From: Limnoperna fortunei | Taxonomy: Eukaryota; Mollusca; Bivalvia; Mytilida; Modiolidae | Length of the DNA stretch: 64,000 nucleotides | Direction: 5' to 3' | NCBI GenBank assembly: GCA_944474755.1 | Contig: OX104122.1 | Span: 18,114,641 to 18,178,640 of the forward strand | Shown: positions 1-10,900 of the stretch, piece by piece | Layout: each line of letters opens with the position of its first letter | Position numbering within the stretch: position 1 is the first letter of the stretch | Notes under the pieces: model-generated | What the model was told of the DNA's origin: nothing | What the model saw: the letters and a program-made list of their open reading frames with translations, nothing else | Databases searched by the model: none | Position numbers and translations under genes: made by a program

Positions 1-2810
1 TTTTGTACAGTTTTTTGACTGGTTCTTTATTGATTTTTGTACAGTTTATTGACTGGTTCTTTATTCTGTTTTGTACAGTTTATTGACTGGTTCTTTATTC
101 AGTTTTGTACAGTTTATTGACTGGTTCTTTATTGAGTTTTGTACAGTTTGTTGACTGGTTCTTTATTTAGTTTTGTACAGTTTATTGACTGTTTCTTTAT
201 TTACTTTTGTACAGTTTATTGACTGTTTCTTTATTTAGTTTTGTGCAGTTTATTGACTGGTTCTTTATTTAGTTTTCTACAGTTTATTGACTGGTTCTTT
301 ATTGATTTTTGTACAGTTTATTGACAGGTTCTTTATTGAGTTTTGTACAGTTTATTGACTGTTTCTTTATTTACTTTTGTACAGTTTATTGACTGTTTCT
401 TTATTTAGTTTTGTGCAGTTTATTGACTGTTTCTTTATTGAGTTTTGTACAGTTTATTGACAGGTTCTTTATTGAGTTTTGAACAGTTTATTGACTGGTT
501 CTTTATTTACTTTTGTACAGTTTATTGACTGTTTCTTTTTTTAGTTTTGTGCAGTTTATTGACTGGTTCTTTATTGAGTTTTGTACAGTTTATTGACTGG
601 TACTTTATTGAGTTTTGTACAGTTTGTTGACTGGTTCTTTATTCAGTTTTTTACAGTTTATTGACTGGTTCTTTATTGATTTTTGTACAGTTTATTGACA
701 GGTTCTTTATTGAGTTTTGTACAGTTTATTGACTGGTTCTTTATTGAGTTTTGTACAGTTTATTGACTGGTTCTTTATTCTGTTTTGTACAGTTTATTGA
801 CTGGTTCTTTATTGAGTTTTGTACAGTTTATTGACTGGGTTTTTATTGAGTTTTGTACAGTTTATTGACTGTTTCTTTATTTAGTTTTGTACAGTTTATT
901 GACTGTTTCTTTATTGAGTTTTGTACAGTTTATTGACTGTTTCTTTATTTACTTTTGTACAGTTTATTGATTGTTTCTTTATTTAGTTTTGTACAGTTTA
1001 TTTACTGTTTCTTTATTGAGTTTTGTACAGTTTATTGACTGTTTCTTTATTTACTTTTGTACAGTTTATTGATTGTTTCTTTATTTAGTTTTGTACAGTT
1101 TATTTACTGTTTCTTTATTGAGTTTTGTACAGTTTATTGACTGGTTTTTTATTGAGTTTTGTACAGTTTATTGACTGGTTCTTTATTGATTTTCGTACAG
1201 TTTATTGACTGGTTCTTTATTCTGTTTTGTACAGTTTACTGACTGGTTCTTTATTCAGTTTTGTACAGTTTATTGACTGGTTCTTTATTGAGTTTTGTAC
1301 AGTTTGTTGACTGGTTCTTTATTGAGTTTTGTACAGTTTATTGACTGGTTCTTTATTCTGTTTTGTACAGTTTATTGACTGGTTCTTTATTCAGTTTTGT
1401 ACAGTTTATTGACTCTTTCTTTATTGAGTTTTGTACAGTTTATTGACTGTTTCTTTATTTACTTTTGTACAGTTTATTGACTGTTTCTTTATTTAGTTTT
1501 GTACAGTTTTTTGACTGGTTCTTTATTGAGTTTTGTACAGTTTATTGACTGTTTCTTTATTGAGTTTTGTACAGTTTATTGACTGGTTTTTTATTGAGTT
1601 TTGTACAGTTTATTGACTGGTTCTTTATTCTGTTTTGTACAGTTTATTGACTGGTTCTTTATTCAGTTTTGTACAGTTTATTGACTCTTTCTTTATTGAG
1701 TTTTGTACAGTTTATTGACTGGTTTTTTATTGAGTTTTGTACAGTTTATTGAGTGGATATTTATTGATTTTTGTACAGTTTATTGACTGGTTCTTTATTG
1801 AGTTTTGTACAGTTTATTGACTGGTTCTTTATTGATTTTTGTACAGTTTATTGACTGGTTCTTTATTCTGTTTTGTACAGTTTATTGACTGGTTCTTTAT
1901 TCAGTTTTGTACAGTTTATTGACTGGTTCTTTATTGAGTTTTGTACAGTTTGTTGACTGGTTCTTTATTTAGTTTTGTACAGTTTATTGACTGTTTCTTT
2001 ATTTACTTTTGTACAGTTTATTGACTGTTTCTTTATTTAGTTTTGTGCAGTTTATTGACTGGTTCTTTATTTAGTTTTCTACAGTTTATTGACTGGTTCT
2101 TTATTGATTTTTGTACAGTTTATTGACAGGTTCTTTATTGAGTTTTGTACAGTTTATTGACTGGTTCTTTATTGAGTTTTGTACAGTTTATTGACTGGTT
2201 CTTTATTCTGTTTTGTACAGTTTATTGACTGGTTCTTTATTGAGTTTTGTACAGTTTATTGACTGGGTTTTTATTGAGTTTTGTACAGTTTATTGACTGT
2301 TTCTTTATTTAGTTTTGTACAGTTTATTGACTGTTTCTTTATTGAGTTTTGTACAGTTTATTGACTGTTTCTTTATTTACTTTTGTACAGTTTATTGATT
2401 GTTTCTTTATTTAGTTTTGTACAGTTTATTTACTGTTTCTTTATTGAGTTTTGTACAGTTTATTGACTGGTTTTTTATTGAGTTTTGTACAGTTTATTGA
2501 CTGGTTCTTTATTCTGTTTTGTACAGTTTACTGACTGGTTCTTTATTCAGTTTTGTACAGTTTATTGACTGGTTCTTTATTGAGTTTTGTACAGTTTGTT
2601 GACTGGTTCTTTATTGAGTTTTGTACAGTTTATTGACTGGTTCTTTATTCTGTTTTGTACAGTTTATTGACTGGTTCTTTATTCAGTTTTGTACAGTTTA
2701 TTGACTCTTTCTTTATTGAGTTTTGTACAGTTTATTGACTGTTTCTTTATTTACTTTTGTACAGTTTATTGACTGTTTCTTTATTTAGTTTTGTACAGTT
2801 TTTTGACTGG

Positions 2811-2923
2811 TTCGTTATTTTTTTTGTTCAGTTTATTGACTGGTTCTTTATTTTGTTTTGTACAGTTTATTGACTGGTTCTTTGTTCAGTTTTGTACTGT
2901 TTATTGACTAGTTCTTTATTGAG
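2811..2923 (+). repeat. Short run of degraded satellite monomers
   Basis: Three to four consecutive monomers carry clustered private changes. They include GGTTCGTTATT running into a stretch of T, TTGTTCAG for TTGTACAG, a TTTGTTCAG linker, TTGTACTG for TTGTACAG, and GACTAGTTC for GACTGGTTC. Neighbouring monomers match the common variants. The cluster lies at the point where the 2,311 bp HOR copies stop being colinear for several monomers, so it may mark an old recombination junction (inference). Confidence 0.6.
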
Positions 2924-5900
2924 TTTTGTACAGTTTGTTGACTGGTTCTTTATTTAGTTTTGTACAGTTTATTGACTGTTTCTTTATTTACTTTTGTACA
3001 GTTTATTGACTGTTTCTTTATTTAGTTTTGTGCAGTTTATTGACTGGTTCTTTATTTAGTTTTCTACAGTTTATTGACTGGTTCTTTATTGATTTTTGTA
3101 CAGTTTATTGACAGGTTCTTTATTGAGTTTTGTACAGTTTATTGACTGGTTCTTTATTGAGTTTTGTACAGTTTATTGACTGGTTCTTTATTCTGTTTTG
3201 TACAGTTTATTGACTGGTTCTTTATTGAGTTTTGTACAGTTTATTGACTGGTTTTTTATTGAGTTTTGTACAGTTTATTGACTGTTTCTTTATTTAGTTT
3301 TGTACAGTTTATTGACTGTTTCTTTATTGAGTTTTGTACAGTTTATTGACTGTTTCTTTATTTACTTTTGTACAGTTTATTGATTGTTTCTTTATTTAGT
3401 TTTGTACAGTTTATTTACTGTTTCTTTATTGAGTTTTGTACAGTTTATTGACTGGTTTTTTATTGAGTTTTGTACAGTTTATTGACTGGTTCTTTATTGA
3501 TTTTCGTACAGTTTATTGACTGGTTCTTTATTCTGTTTTGTACAGTTTACTGACTGGTTCTTTATTCAGTTTTGTACAGTTTATTGACTGGTTCTTTATT
3601 GAGTTTTGTACAGTTTGTTGACTGGTTCTTTATTGAGTTTTCTACAGTTTATTGACTGGTTCTTTATTCTGTTTTGTACAGTTTATTGACTGGTTATTTA
3701 TTCAGTTTTGTACAGTTTATTGACTCTTTCTTTATTGAGTTTTGTACAGTTTATTGACTGTTTCTTTATTTACTTTTGTACAGTTTATTGACTGTTTCTT
3801 TATTTAGTTTTGTACAGTTTTTTGACTGGTTCTATATTGAGTTTTGTACAGTTTATTGACTGTTTCTTTATTGAGTTTTGTACAGTTTATTGACTGGTTT
3901 TTTATTGAGTTTTGTACAGTTTATTGACTGGTTCTTTATTCTGTTTTGTACAGTTTATTGACTGGTTCTTTATTCAGTTTTGTACAGTTTATTGACTCTT
4001 TCTTTATTGAGTTTTGTACAGTTTATTGACTGGTTTTTTATTGAGTTTTGTACAGTTTATTGAGTGGATATTTATTGATTTTTGTACAGTTTATTGACTG
4101 GTTCTTTATTGAGTTTTGTACAGTTTATTGACTGGTTCTTTATTGATTTTTGTACAGTTTATTGACTGGTTCTTTATTCTGTTTTGTACAGTTTATTGAC
4201 TGGTTCTTTATTCAGTTTTGTACAGTTTATTGACTGGTTCTTTATTGAGTTTTGTACAGTTTGTTGACTGGTTCTTTATTTAGTTTTGTACAGTTTATTG
4301 ACTGTTTCTTTATTTAGTTTTGTACAGTTTATTGACTGTTTCTTTATTTAGTTTTGTGCAGTTTATTGACTGGTTCTTTATTTAGTTTTCTACAGTTTAT
4401 TGACTGGTTCTTTATTGATTTTTGTACAGTTTATTGACAGGTTCTTTATTGAGTTTTGTACAGTTTATTGACTGGTTCTTTATTGAGTTTTGTACAGTTT
4501 ATTGACTGGTTCTTTCTTCTGTTTTGTACAGTTTATTGACTGGTTCTTTATTGAGTTTTGTACAGTTTATTGACTGGGTTTTTATTGAGTTTTGTACAGT
4601 TTATTGACTGTTTCTTTATTTAGTTTTGTACAGTTTATTGACTGTTTCTTTATTGAGTTTTGTACAGTTTATTGACTGTTTCTTTATTTACTTTTGTACA
4701 GTTTATTGATTGTTTCTTTATTTAGTTTTGTACAGTTTATTTACTGTTTCATTATTGAGTTTTGTACAGTTTATTGACTGGTTTTTTATTGAGTTTTGTA
4801 CAGTTTATTGACTGGTTCTTTATTGATTTTCGTACAGTTTATTGACTGGTTCTTTATTCTGTTTTGTACAGTTTACTGACTGGTTCTTTATTCAGTTTTG
4901 TACAGTTTATTGACTGGTTCTTTATTGAGTTTTGTACAGTTTGTTGACTGGTTCTTTATTGAGTTTTGTACAGTTTATTGACTGGTTCTTTATTCTGTTT
5001 TGTACAGTTTATTGACTGGTTCTTTATTCAGTTTTGTACAGTTTATTGACTCTTTCTTTATTGAGTTTTGTACAGTTTATTGACTGTTTCTTTATTTACT
5101 TTTGTACAGTTTATTGACTGTTTCTTTATTTAGTTTTGTACAGTTTTTTGACTGGTTCTTTATTGAGTTTTGTACAGTTTATTGACTGTTTCTTTATTGA
5201 GTTTTGTACAGTTTATTGACTGGTTTTTTATTCAGTTTTGTACAATTTATTGACTGGTTCTTTATTGAGTTTTGTACAGTTTATTGACTGGTTCTTTATT
5301 CTGTTTTGTACAGTTTATTGACTGGTTCTTTATTCAGTTTTGTACAGTTTATTGACTCTTTCTTTATTGAGTTTTGTACAGTTTATTGACTGGTTCTTTA
5401 TTCAGTTTTGTACAGTTTATTGACTGGTTCTTTATTGAGTTTTGTACAGTTTATTGACTGGTTCTTTATTCTGTTTTGTACAGTTTATTGACTGGTTCTT
5501 TATTCAGTTTTGTACAGTTTATTGACTCTTTCTTTATTGAGTTTTGTACAGTTTATTGACTGGTTTTTTATTGAGTTTTGTACAGTTTATTGAGTGGATA
5601 TTTATTGATTTTTGTACAGTTTATTGACTGGTTCTTTATTGAGTTTTGTACAGTTTATTGACTGGTTCTTTATTGATTTTTGTACAGTTTATTGACTGGT
5701 TCTTTATTCTGTTTTGTACAGTTTATTGACTGGTTCTTTATTCAGTTTTGTACAGTTTATTGACTGGTTCTTTATTGAGTTTTGTACAGTTTGTTGACTG
5801 GTTCTTTATTTAGTTTTGTACAGTTTATTGACTGTTTCTTTATTTACTTTTGTACAGTTTATTGACTGTTTCTTTATTTAGTTTTGTGCAGTTTATTGAC

Positions 5901-7301
5901 TGGTTCTTTATTTAGTTTTCTACAGTTTATTGACTGGTTCTTTATTCTGTTTTGTACAGTTTATTGACTGGTTCTTTATTCAGTTTTGTACAGTTTATTG
6001 ACTCTTTCTTTATTGAGTTTTGTACAGTTTATTGACTGGTTCTTTATTTAGTTTTGTACAGTTTATTGACTGTTTCTTTATTTAGTTTTGTACAGTTTTT
6101 TGACTGGTTCTTTATTGAGTTTTGTACAGTTTATTGACTGGTTCTTTATTGAGTTTTGTACAGTTTATAGACTGTTTCTTTATTTAGTTTTGTATAGTTT
6201 ATTGACTGTTTCTTTATTTTGTTTTGTACAGTTTATTGACTGGTTCTTTATTGAGTTTTTTACAGTTTATTGACTGGTTCTTTATTGAGTTTTGTACAGT
6301 TTATTGACTGATTCTTTAATCAGTTTTGTACAGTTTATTGACTGGTTCTTTATTGAGTTTTGTACAATTTATTGACTGGTTCTTTATTGAGTTTTGTACA
6401 GTTTATTGACTGTTTCTTTATTTAGTTTTGTACAGTTTATTGACTGTTTCTTTATTGAGTTTTGTACAGTTTATTGACTGTTTCTTTATTTAGTTTTCTA
6501 CAGTTTATTGACTGGTTCTTTATTCAGATTTGTATAGTTTATTGACTGTTTCTTTATTTTGTTTTGTACAGTTTATTGACTGGTTCTTTATTGAGTTTTT
6601 TACAGTTTATTGACTGGTTCTTTATTGAGTTTTGTACAGTTTATTGACTGGTTCTTTAATCAGTTTTGTACAGTTTATTGACTGGTTCTTTATTGAGTTT
6701 TGTACAGTTTATTGACTGGTTCTTTATTGAGTTTTGTACAGTTTATTGACTGTTTCTTTATTGAGTTTTGTACAGTTTATTGACTGTTTCTTTATTGAGT
6801 TTTGTACAGTTTATTGACTGTTTCTTTATTTACTTTTGTACAGTTTATTGATTGTTTCTTTATTTAGTTTTGTACAGTATATTGACTGTTTCTTTATTGA
6901 GTTTTGTACAGTTTATTGACTGGTTTTTTATTGAGTTTTGTACAGTTTATTGACTGGTTCTTTATTGATTTTCGTACAGTTTATTGACTGGTTCTTTATT
7001 CTGTTTTGTACAGTTTACTGACTGGTTCTTTATTCAGTTTTGTGCAGTTTATTGACTGGTTCTTTATTGAGATTTGTACAGATTGTTGACTGGTTCTTTA
7101 TTGAGTTTTGTACAGTTTATTGACTGGTTCTTTATTCTGTTTTGTACAGTTTATTGACTGGTTCTTTATTCAGTTTTGTACAGTTTATTGACTCTTTCTT
7201 TATTGAGTTTTGTACAGTTTATTGACTGTTTCTTTATTTACTTTTGTACAGTTTATTGACTGTTTCTTTTTTGAGTTTTGTACAGTTCATTGACTGGTTT
7301 T

Positions 7302-7306
7302 TTATT
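7302..7306 (+). repeat. Left copy of TTATT flanking the insertion (possible target-site duplication)
   Basis: The satellite runs to GGTTTTTTATT and stops at 7306. The same TTATT restarts the satellite at 7940-7944. Collapsing the two copies gives an uninterrupted 34 bp monomer (TACAG to TACAG exactly 34 bp). Because TTTATT is part of every monomer, a 5 bp match is weaker evidence here than in unique DNA; the exact phase restoration supports it. Confidence 0.6.
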
Positions 7307-7470
7307 ATAGGATTAAACACCGTTTTCAATGGATTTATCGGTATATCAACAAGACCAACTCACTCACAAACAAATAAAAGTCCGAAGGACTTTTATGATA
7401 TGTTTGTGAGTGAGTTGGTCTTGTTGATATACCGATAAATCCATTGAAAACGGTGTTTAATCCTTATAAT
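7304..7470. repeat. Long near-perfect inverted repeat (foldback/hairpin)
   Basis: The left arm 7304-7383 and right arm 7387-7470 are reverse complements around a GAA loop at 7384-7386 (GTCC-GAA-GGAC). A core of 63 bp (7310-7372 against 7401-7463) pairs without a mismatch. Only two asymmetries are seen: a one-base difference near the outer end (ATTATA-GG against ATTATAAGG), and one base against four near the tip (A against TATC in left-arm orientation). The outer three bases of the left arm (ATT) overlap the satellite and may match by chance. Such structures are typical of foldback MITEs, can extrude as cruciforms, and if transcribed give a long double-stranded hairpin RNA. The asymmetries argue against a simple palindromic sequencing artefact. 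Confidence 0.93.
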
Positions 7471-7763
7471 TCTTTAAAATTGCATTAAGAAATTAATTTA
7501 TCTAACGTGTTTCTCAACTTCATATTTCTTGTGTATTTGGTAGCGGGATTGACTGAACGTATGAATATTTTGTTTATTTTTAAACGTACGATTATTTCCA
7601 TTAACCATTTTCTGATTTTAATAAAAACAATTTTTAGTTTTACATCAATCTGTAACATTATTTTCTGTATCGAACACAAGGAAAGTTTTAAATTTAACAA
7701 ATCATTAATGTTAATTCATCAAACAAATAATTTGTAAGTTGATCGCTACTTTCGATATTGAAA
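7471..7763. other. A+T-rich part of the insertion, no recognisable gene
   Basis: About 290 bp between the hairpin and the motif-rich right part of the insertion. It contains opposing open frames of 76 codons (7507-7737, +) and 71 codons (7485-7700, -). Both are rich in F, I, L, K and N as expected from A+T-rich DNA, and neither shows a recognisable domain. I treat the stretch as non-coding. Confidence 0.6.
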
Positions 7764-7774
7764 GCCGCCATCTT
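7764..7774 (-). promoter_or_regulatory. YY1-like site
   Basis: The + strand reads GCCGCCATCTT, so the minus strand reads AAGATGGCGGC, an exact match to the animal YY1 consensus (AAnATGGCGGC). YY1 sites are known near the start of some retroelement promoters and many housekeeping promoters. Function here is inference from a single short match. Confidence 0.4.
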
Positions 7775-7805
7775 TGTTTACATTGGTTACGCTAAAAATA
7801 GTTCG

Positions 7806-7865
7806 GTCAACGTCGTTTATCCTAAGATAAATGGAGTCAACTTCATTTATCAAAAAATAAATTTC
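7806..7865 (+). repeat. Degenerate 30-bp tandem duplication inside the insertion
   Basis: Two adjacent 30 bp units, 7806-7835 and 7836-7865, both begin GTCAAC and share TTTATC at units 11-16 and ATAAAT at 22-27. About 22 of 30 positions agree by eye. The first unit also contains a small inverted repeat, TTTATC-CTAA-GATAAA. This may be an old internal duplication or a pair of binding-site modules; no function can be assigned. Confidence 0.55.
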
Positions 7866-7879
7866 GTTAAAAACCTCAA

Positions 7880-7900
7880 CCGGAAGTAATCTAGACCAAT
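7880..7900 (+). promoter_or_regulatory. ETS-like (CCGGAAGT) and CCAAT-box-like sites
   Basis: CCGGAAGT at 7880-7887 matches the ETS-family core. CCAAT at 7896-7900, within ACCAATCA, matches a CCAAT box. They lie 8 bp apart, about 105 bp from the YY1-like site and 22 bp before an octamer motif. Each is short and could occur by chance; the clustering in an otherwise A+T-rich insertion is the only reason to list them. Confidence 0.3.
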
Positions 7901-7921
7901 CAAATAAACGTATTTCTAAAT

Positions 7922-7929
7922 ATGCAAAT
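7922..7929 (+). promoter_or_regulatory. Octamer motif ATGCAAAT
   Basis: This is an exact ATGCAAAT, the POU/Oct-factor octamer, ending 10 bp before the right edge of the insertion. It is known from animal snRNA, histone and retroelement promoters. It belongs to the loose cluster YY1 / ETS / CCAAT / octamer. Chance occurrence of a single octamer is quite possible. Confidence 0.3.
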
Positions 7930-7939
7930 CATATTAGAA

Positions 7940-7944
7940 TTATT
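7940..7944 (+). repeat. Right copy of TTATT flanking the insertion
   Basis: This is the partner of 7302-7306. The satellite resumes as TTATTGAGTTTTGTACAG in the phase expected if the 638 bp between the two copies (insertion plus one TTATT) is removed. Confidence 0.6.
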
Positions 7945-10900
7945 GAGTTTTGTACAGTTTATTGACTGGTTCTTTATTGATTTTTGTACAGTTTATTGAC
8001 TGGTTCTTTATTGAGTTTTGTTCAGTTTATTGACTATTTCTTTATTGAGTTTTGTACAGTTTATTGACTGGTTTTTTATTGAGTTTTGTACAGTTTATTG
8101 ACTGGTTCTTTATTGAGTTTTGTACAGTTTATTGACTGGTTCTTTATTGAGTTTTGTACAGTTTATTGACTGGTTCTTTATTGAGTTTTGTACATTTTAT
8201 TGACTGGTTCTTTATTCTGTTTTGTACAGTTTATTGACTGGTTCTTTATTGAGGTTATTACAGTTTATTGACTGGTTCTTTATTGAGTTTTGTACAGTTT
8301 ATTGACTGGTTCTTTATTCAGTTTTGTACAGTTTATTGACTGGTTCTTTATTGAGTTTTGTACAGTTTATTGACTGGTTCTTTATTGAGTTTTGTACAGT
8401 TCATTGACTGTTTCTTTATTTAGTTTTGTACAGTTTATTGACTGTTTCTTTATTGAGTTTTGTACAGTTTATTGACTGTTTCTTTATTTAAATTTGTACA
8501 GTTTATTGACTGTTTCTTTATTTAGTTTTGTACAGTTTATTGACTGTTTCTTTATTGAATTTTGTACAGTTTATTGACTGTTTTTTTATTGAGTTTTGTA
8601 CAGTTTATTGACTGGTTTTTTATTGATTTTTGTACAGTTTATTGACTGGTTCTTAATTGAGTTTTGTACAGTTTATTGACTGGTTCTTTATTGAGTTTTG
8701 TACAGTTTATTGACTGGTTCTTTATTGAGTTTTGTACAGTTTATTGACTGGTTCTTTATTGAGTTTTGTACAGTTTATTGACTGGTTCTTTATTCTGTTT
8801 TGTACAGTTTATTTACTGGTTCTTTATTCAATTTTGTACAGTTTATTGACTGGTTCTTTATTCAGTTTTGTACAGTTCATTGACTGTTTCTTTATTGAGT
8901 TTTGTACTGTTTATTGACAGGTTCTTTATTGAGTTTTGTACAGTTTATTGACTGGTTCTTTATTTACTTTTGTACAGTTTATTGACTGTTTCTTTTTTTA
9001 GTTTTGTGCAGTTTATTGAATGGTTCTTTATTGAGTTTTGTACAGTTTATTGACTGGTGCTTTATTGAGTTTTGTACAGTTTGTTGACTGGTTCTTTAGT
9101 CAGTTTTGTACAGTTTATTGACTGGTTCTTTATTGAGTTTTGTACAGTTTATTGACTGGTTCTTTATTTAGTTTTCTACAGTTTATTGACTGGTTCTTTA
9201 TTGAGTTTTGTACAGTTTATTGACTGGTTCTTTATTCTGTTTTGTACAGTTTATTGACTGGTTCTTTATTGAGTTTTGTACAGTTTATTGACTTGTTCTT
9301 TATTGAGTTTTGTACAGTTTATTGACTGTTTCTTTATTGAGTTTTGTACAGTGTATTGACTGTTTCTTTATTGAGTTTTGTACAGTTTATTGACAGGTTC
9401 TTTATTGAGTTTTGTACAGTTTATTGACTGTTTCTTTATTTACTTTTGTACAGTTTATTGACTGTTTCTTTATTTAGTTTTGTGCAGTTTATTGACTGTT
9501 TCTTTATTGAGTTTTGTACAGTTTATTGACAGGTTCTTTATTGAGTTTTGTACAGTTTATTGACTGGTTCTTTATTTACTTTTGTACAGTTTATTGACTG
9601 TTTCTTTTTTTAGTTTTGTGCAGTTTATTGACTGGTTCTTTATTGAGTTTTGTACAGTTTATTGACTGGTACTTTATTGAGTTTTGTACAGTTTGTTGAC
9701 TGGTTCTTTATTCAGTTTTTTACAGTTTATTGACTGGTTCTTTATTGATTTTTGTACAGTTTATTGACAGGTTCTTTATTGAGTTTTGTACAGTTTATTG
9801 ACTGGTTCTTTATTGAGTTTTGTACAGTTTATTGACTGGTTCTTTATTCTGTTTTGTACAGTTTATTGACTGGTTCTTTATTGAGTTTTGTACAGTTTAT
9901 TGACTGGGTTTTTATTGAGTTTTGTACAGTTTATTGACTGTTTCTTTATTTAGTTTTGTACAGTTTATTGACTGTTTCTTTATTGGGTTTTGTACAGTTT
10001 ATTGACTGTTTCTTTATTTAAATTTGTACAGTTTATTGACTGTTTCTTTATTTAGTTTTGTACAGTTTATTGACTGGTTCTTTATTGAGTTTTGTACAGT
10101 TTATTGACTGGTTTTTTATTGAGTTTTGTACAGTTTATTGACTGGTTCTTTATTGATTTTTGTACAGTTTATTGACTGGTTCTTTATTGAGTTTTGTACA
10201 GTTTATTGACTGGTTCTTTATTGAGTTTTGTACAGTTTATTGACTGGTTCTTTATTGAGTTTTGTACAGTTTATTGACTAATACTTTTTTGAGTTTTGTA
10301 CAGTTTATTGACTGGTTCTTTATTCTGTTTTGTACAGTTTATTCACTGGTTCTTTATTCAGTTTTGTACAGTTTATTGACTGGTTCTTTATTGAGTTTTG
10401 TACAGTTTATTGACTGTTTCTTTATTGAGTTTTTTACTGTTTATTGACAGGTTCTTTATTGAGTTTTGTACAGTTTATTGACTGGTTCTTTATTTACTTT
10501 TGTACAGTTTATTGACTGTTTCTTTTTTTAGTTTTGTGCAGTTTATTGAATGGTTCTTTATTGAGTTTTGTACAGTTTATTGACAGGTACTTTATTGAGT
10601 TTTGTACAGTTTGTTGACTGGTTCTTTATTCAGTTTTGTACAGTTTATTGACTGGTTATTTATTGAGTTTTGTACAGTTTATTGACTGGTTCTTTATTTA
10701 GTTTTGTACAGTTTATTGACTGGTTCTTTATTGAGTTTTGTACAGTTTATTGACTGGTTCTTTATTCTGTTTTGTACAGTTTATTGACTGGTTCTTTATT
10801 GAGTTTTGTACAGTTTATTGACTGGTTCTTTATTGATTTTTGTACAGTTTATTGACTGGTTCTTTATTGATTTTCGTGCAGTTTATTGACTGTTTCTTTA

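Larger units (their letters stand above)
1..7306 (+). repeat. 34-bp satellite array, left block (HOR family A)
   Basis: This is a head-to-tail array of 34 bp monomers. In monomer coordinates the unit reads TTTTGTACAG (1-10), TTTATTGACTGG (11-22), TTCTTTATTGAG (23-34). All copies face the same way and the block is cut by the window start. Variation is concentrated after TTGAC (TGG/TGT/AGG/TCT) and in the triplet after TTTATT (GAG/TAG/TAC/CTG/CAG/GAT). A higher-order repeat of 2,311 bp is visible: the rare monomer GAGTGGATATTTATTGAT occurs at 1751 and 4062, and GATTTTCGTACAG at 1188 and 3499, both 2,311 bp apart. A further GAGTGGATAT copy lies 1,530 bp on, at 5592. No gene is present. Open frames up to 61 codons arise because 34 is not a multiple of 3, so each frame is revisited every 102 bp. 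Confidence 0.97.
7307..7939. mobile_element. 633-bp non-satellite insertion, unclassified (non-autonomous element candidate)
   Basis: This is the only non-satellite sequence in the window. It starts ATAGGATTAAAC and ends CATATTAGAA. It is A+T-rich, shows no 34 bp periodicity and has no convincing coding frame. Its left quarter is a long hairpin (7304-7470). The rest holds an A+T-rich stretch, a degenerate 30 bp duplication and several promoter-like motifs. Clean excision with one TTATT restores the satellite phase, so it looks inserted by a mechanism that makes a short target duplication. The ends are not inverted repeats of each other and are not TG...CA, and there is no terminal poly(A) on either strand, so I cannot assign a DNA transposon, LTR or LINE/SINE family. 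It could be a compound insertion: a foldback MITE next to other genomic DNA. Confidence 0.6.

Noticed and set aside
6088..6273. 61-codon open frame starting MYS and repeating with a 34-residue period; similar frames at 8732, 10262, 22997, 24526, 27414, 36370 and 38923
   Set aside because: Three monomers equal 102 bp, so translation of the satellite gives a 34-residue period. The frames exist only where CTG/CAG-type linkers replace stop-containing GAG/TAG linkers. There is no start context, domain or conservation beyond the repeat.
7244..7438. 64-codon open frame across the satellite-insertion junction
   Set aside because: It begins in satellite and ends in the hairpin; it is a chance fusion frame with no recognisable domain.
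7304..7470. Palindrome as a foldback sequencing artefact
   Set aside because: The arms differ by two small indel-type asymmetries, which a copied-back read would not show beyond random error. Raw reads would settle it.
7485..7737. Opposed open frames of 76 (+) and 71 (-) codons in the insertion
   Set aside because: They overlap each other almost fully, have A+T-driven composition and show no known motif; they are most likely chance.
7307..7939. Helitron (hairpin near one end; minus strand begins TTCTAATATG)
   Set aside because: Read on the minus strand the 3' end is CCTAT, not CTRR. The hairpin is far longer than the usual Helitron stem, and a possible 5 bp duplication is present where none is expected.
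7307..7939. Solo LTR or SINE/LINE fragment
   Set aside because: There are no TG...CA termini and no poly(A) or simple-repeat tail on either strand.
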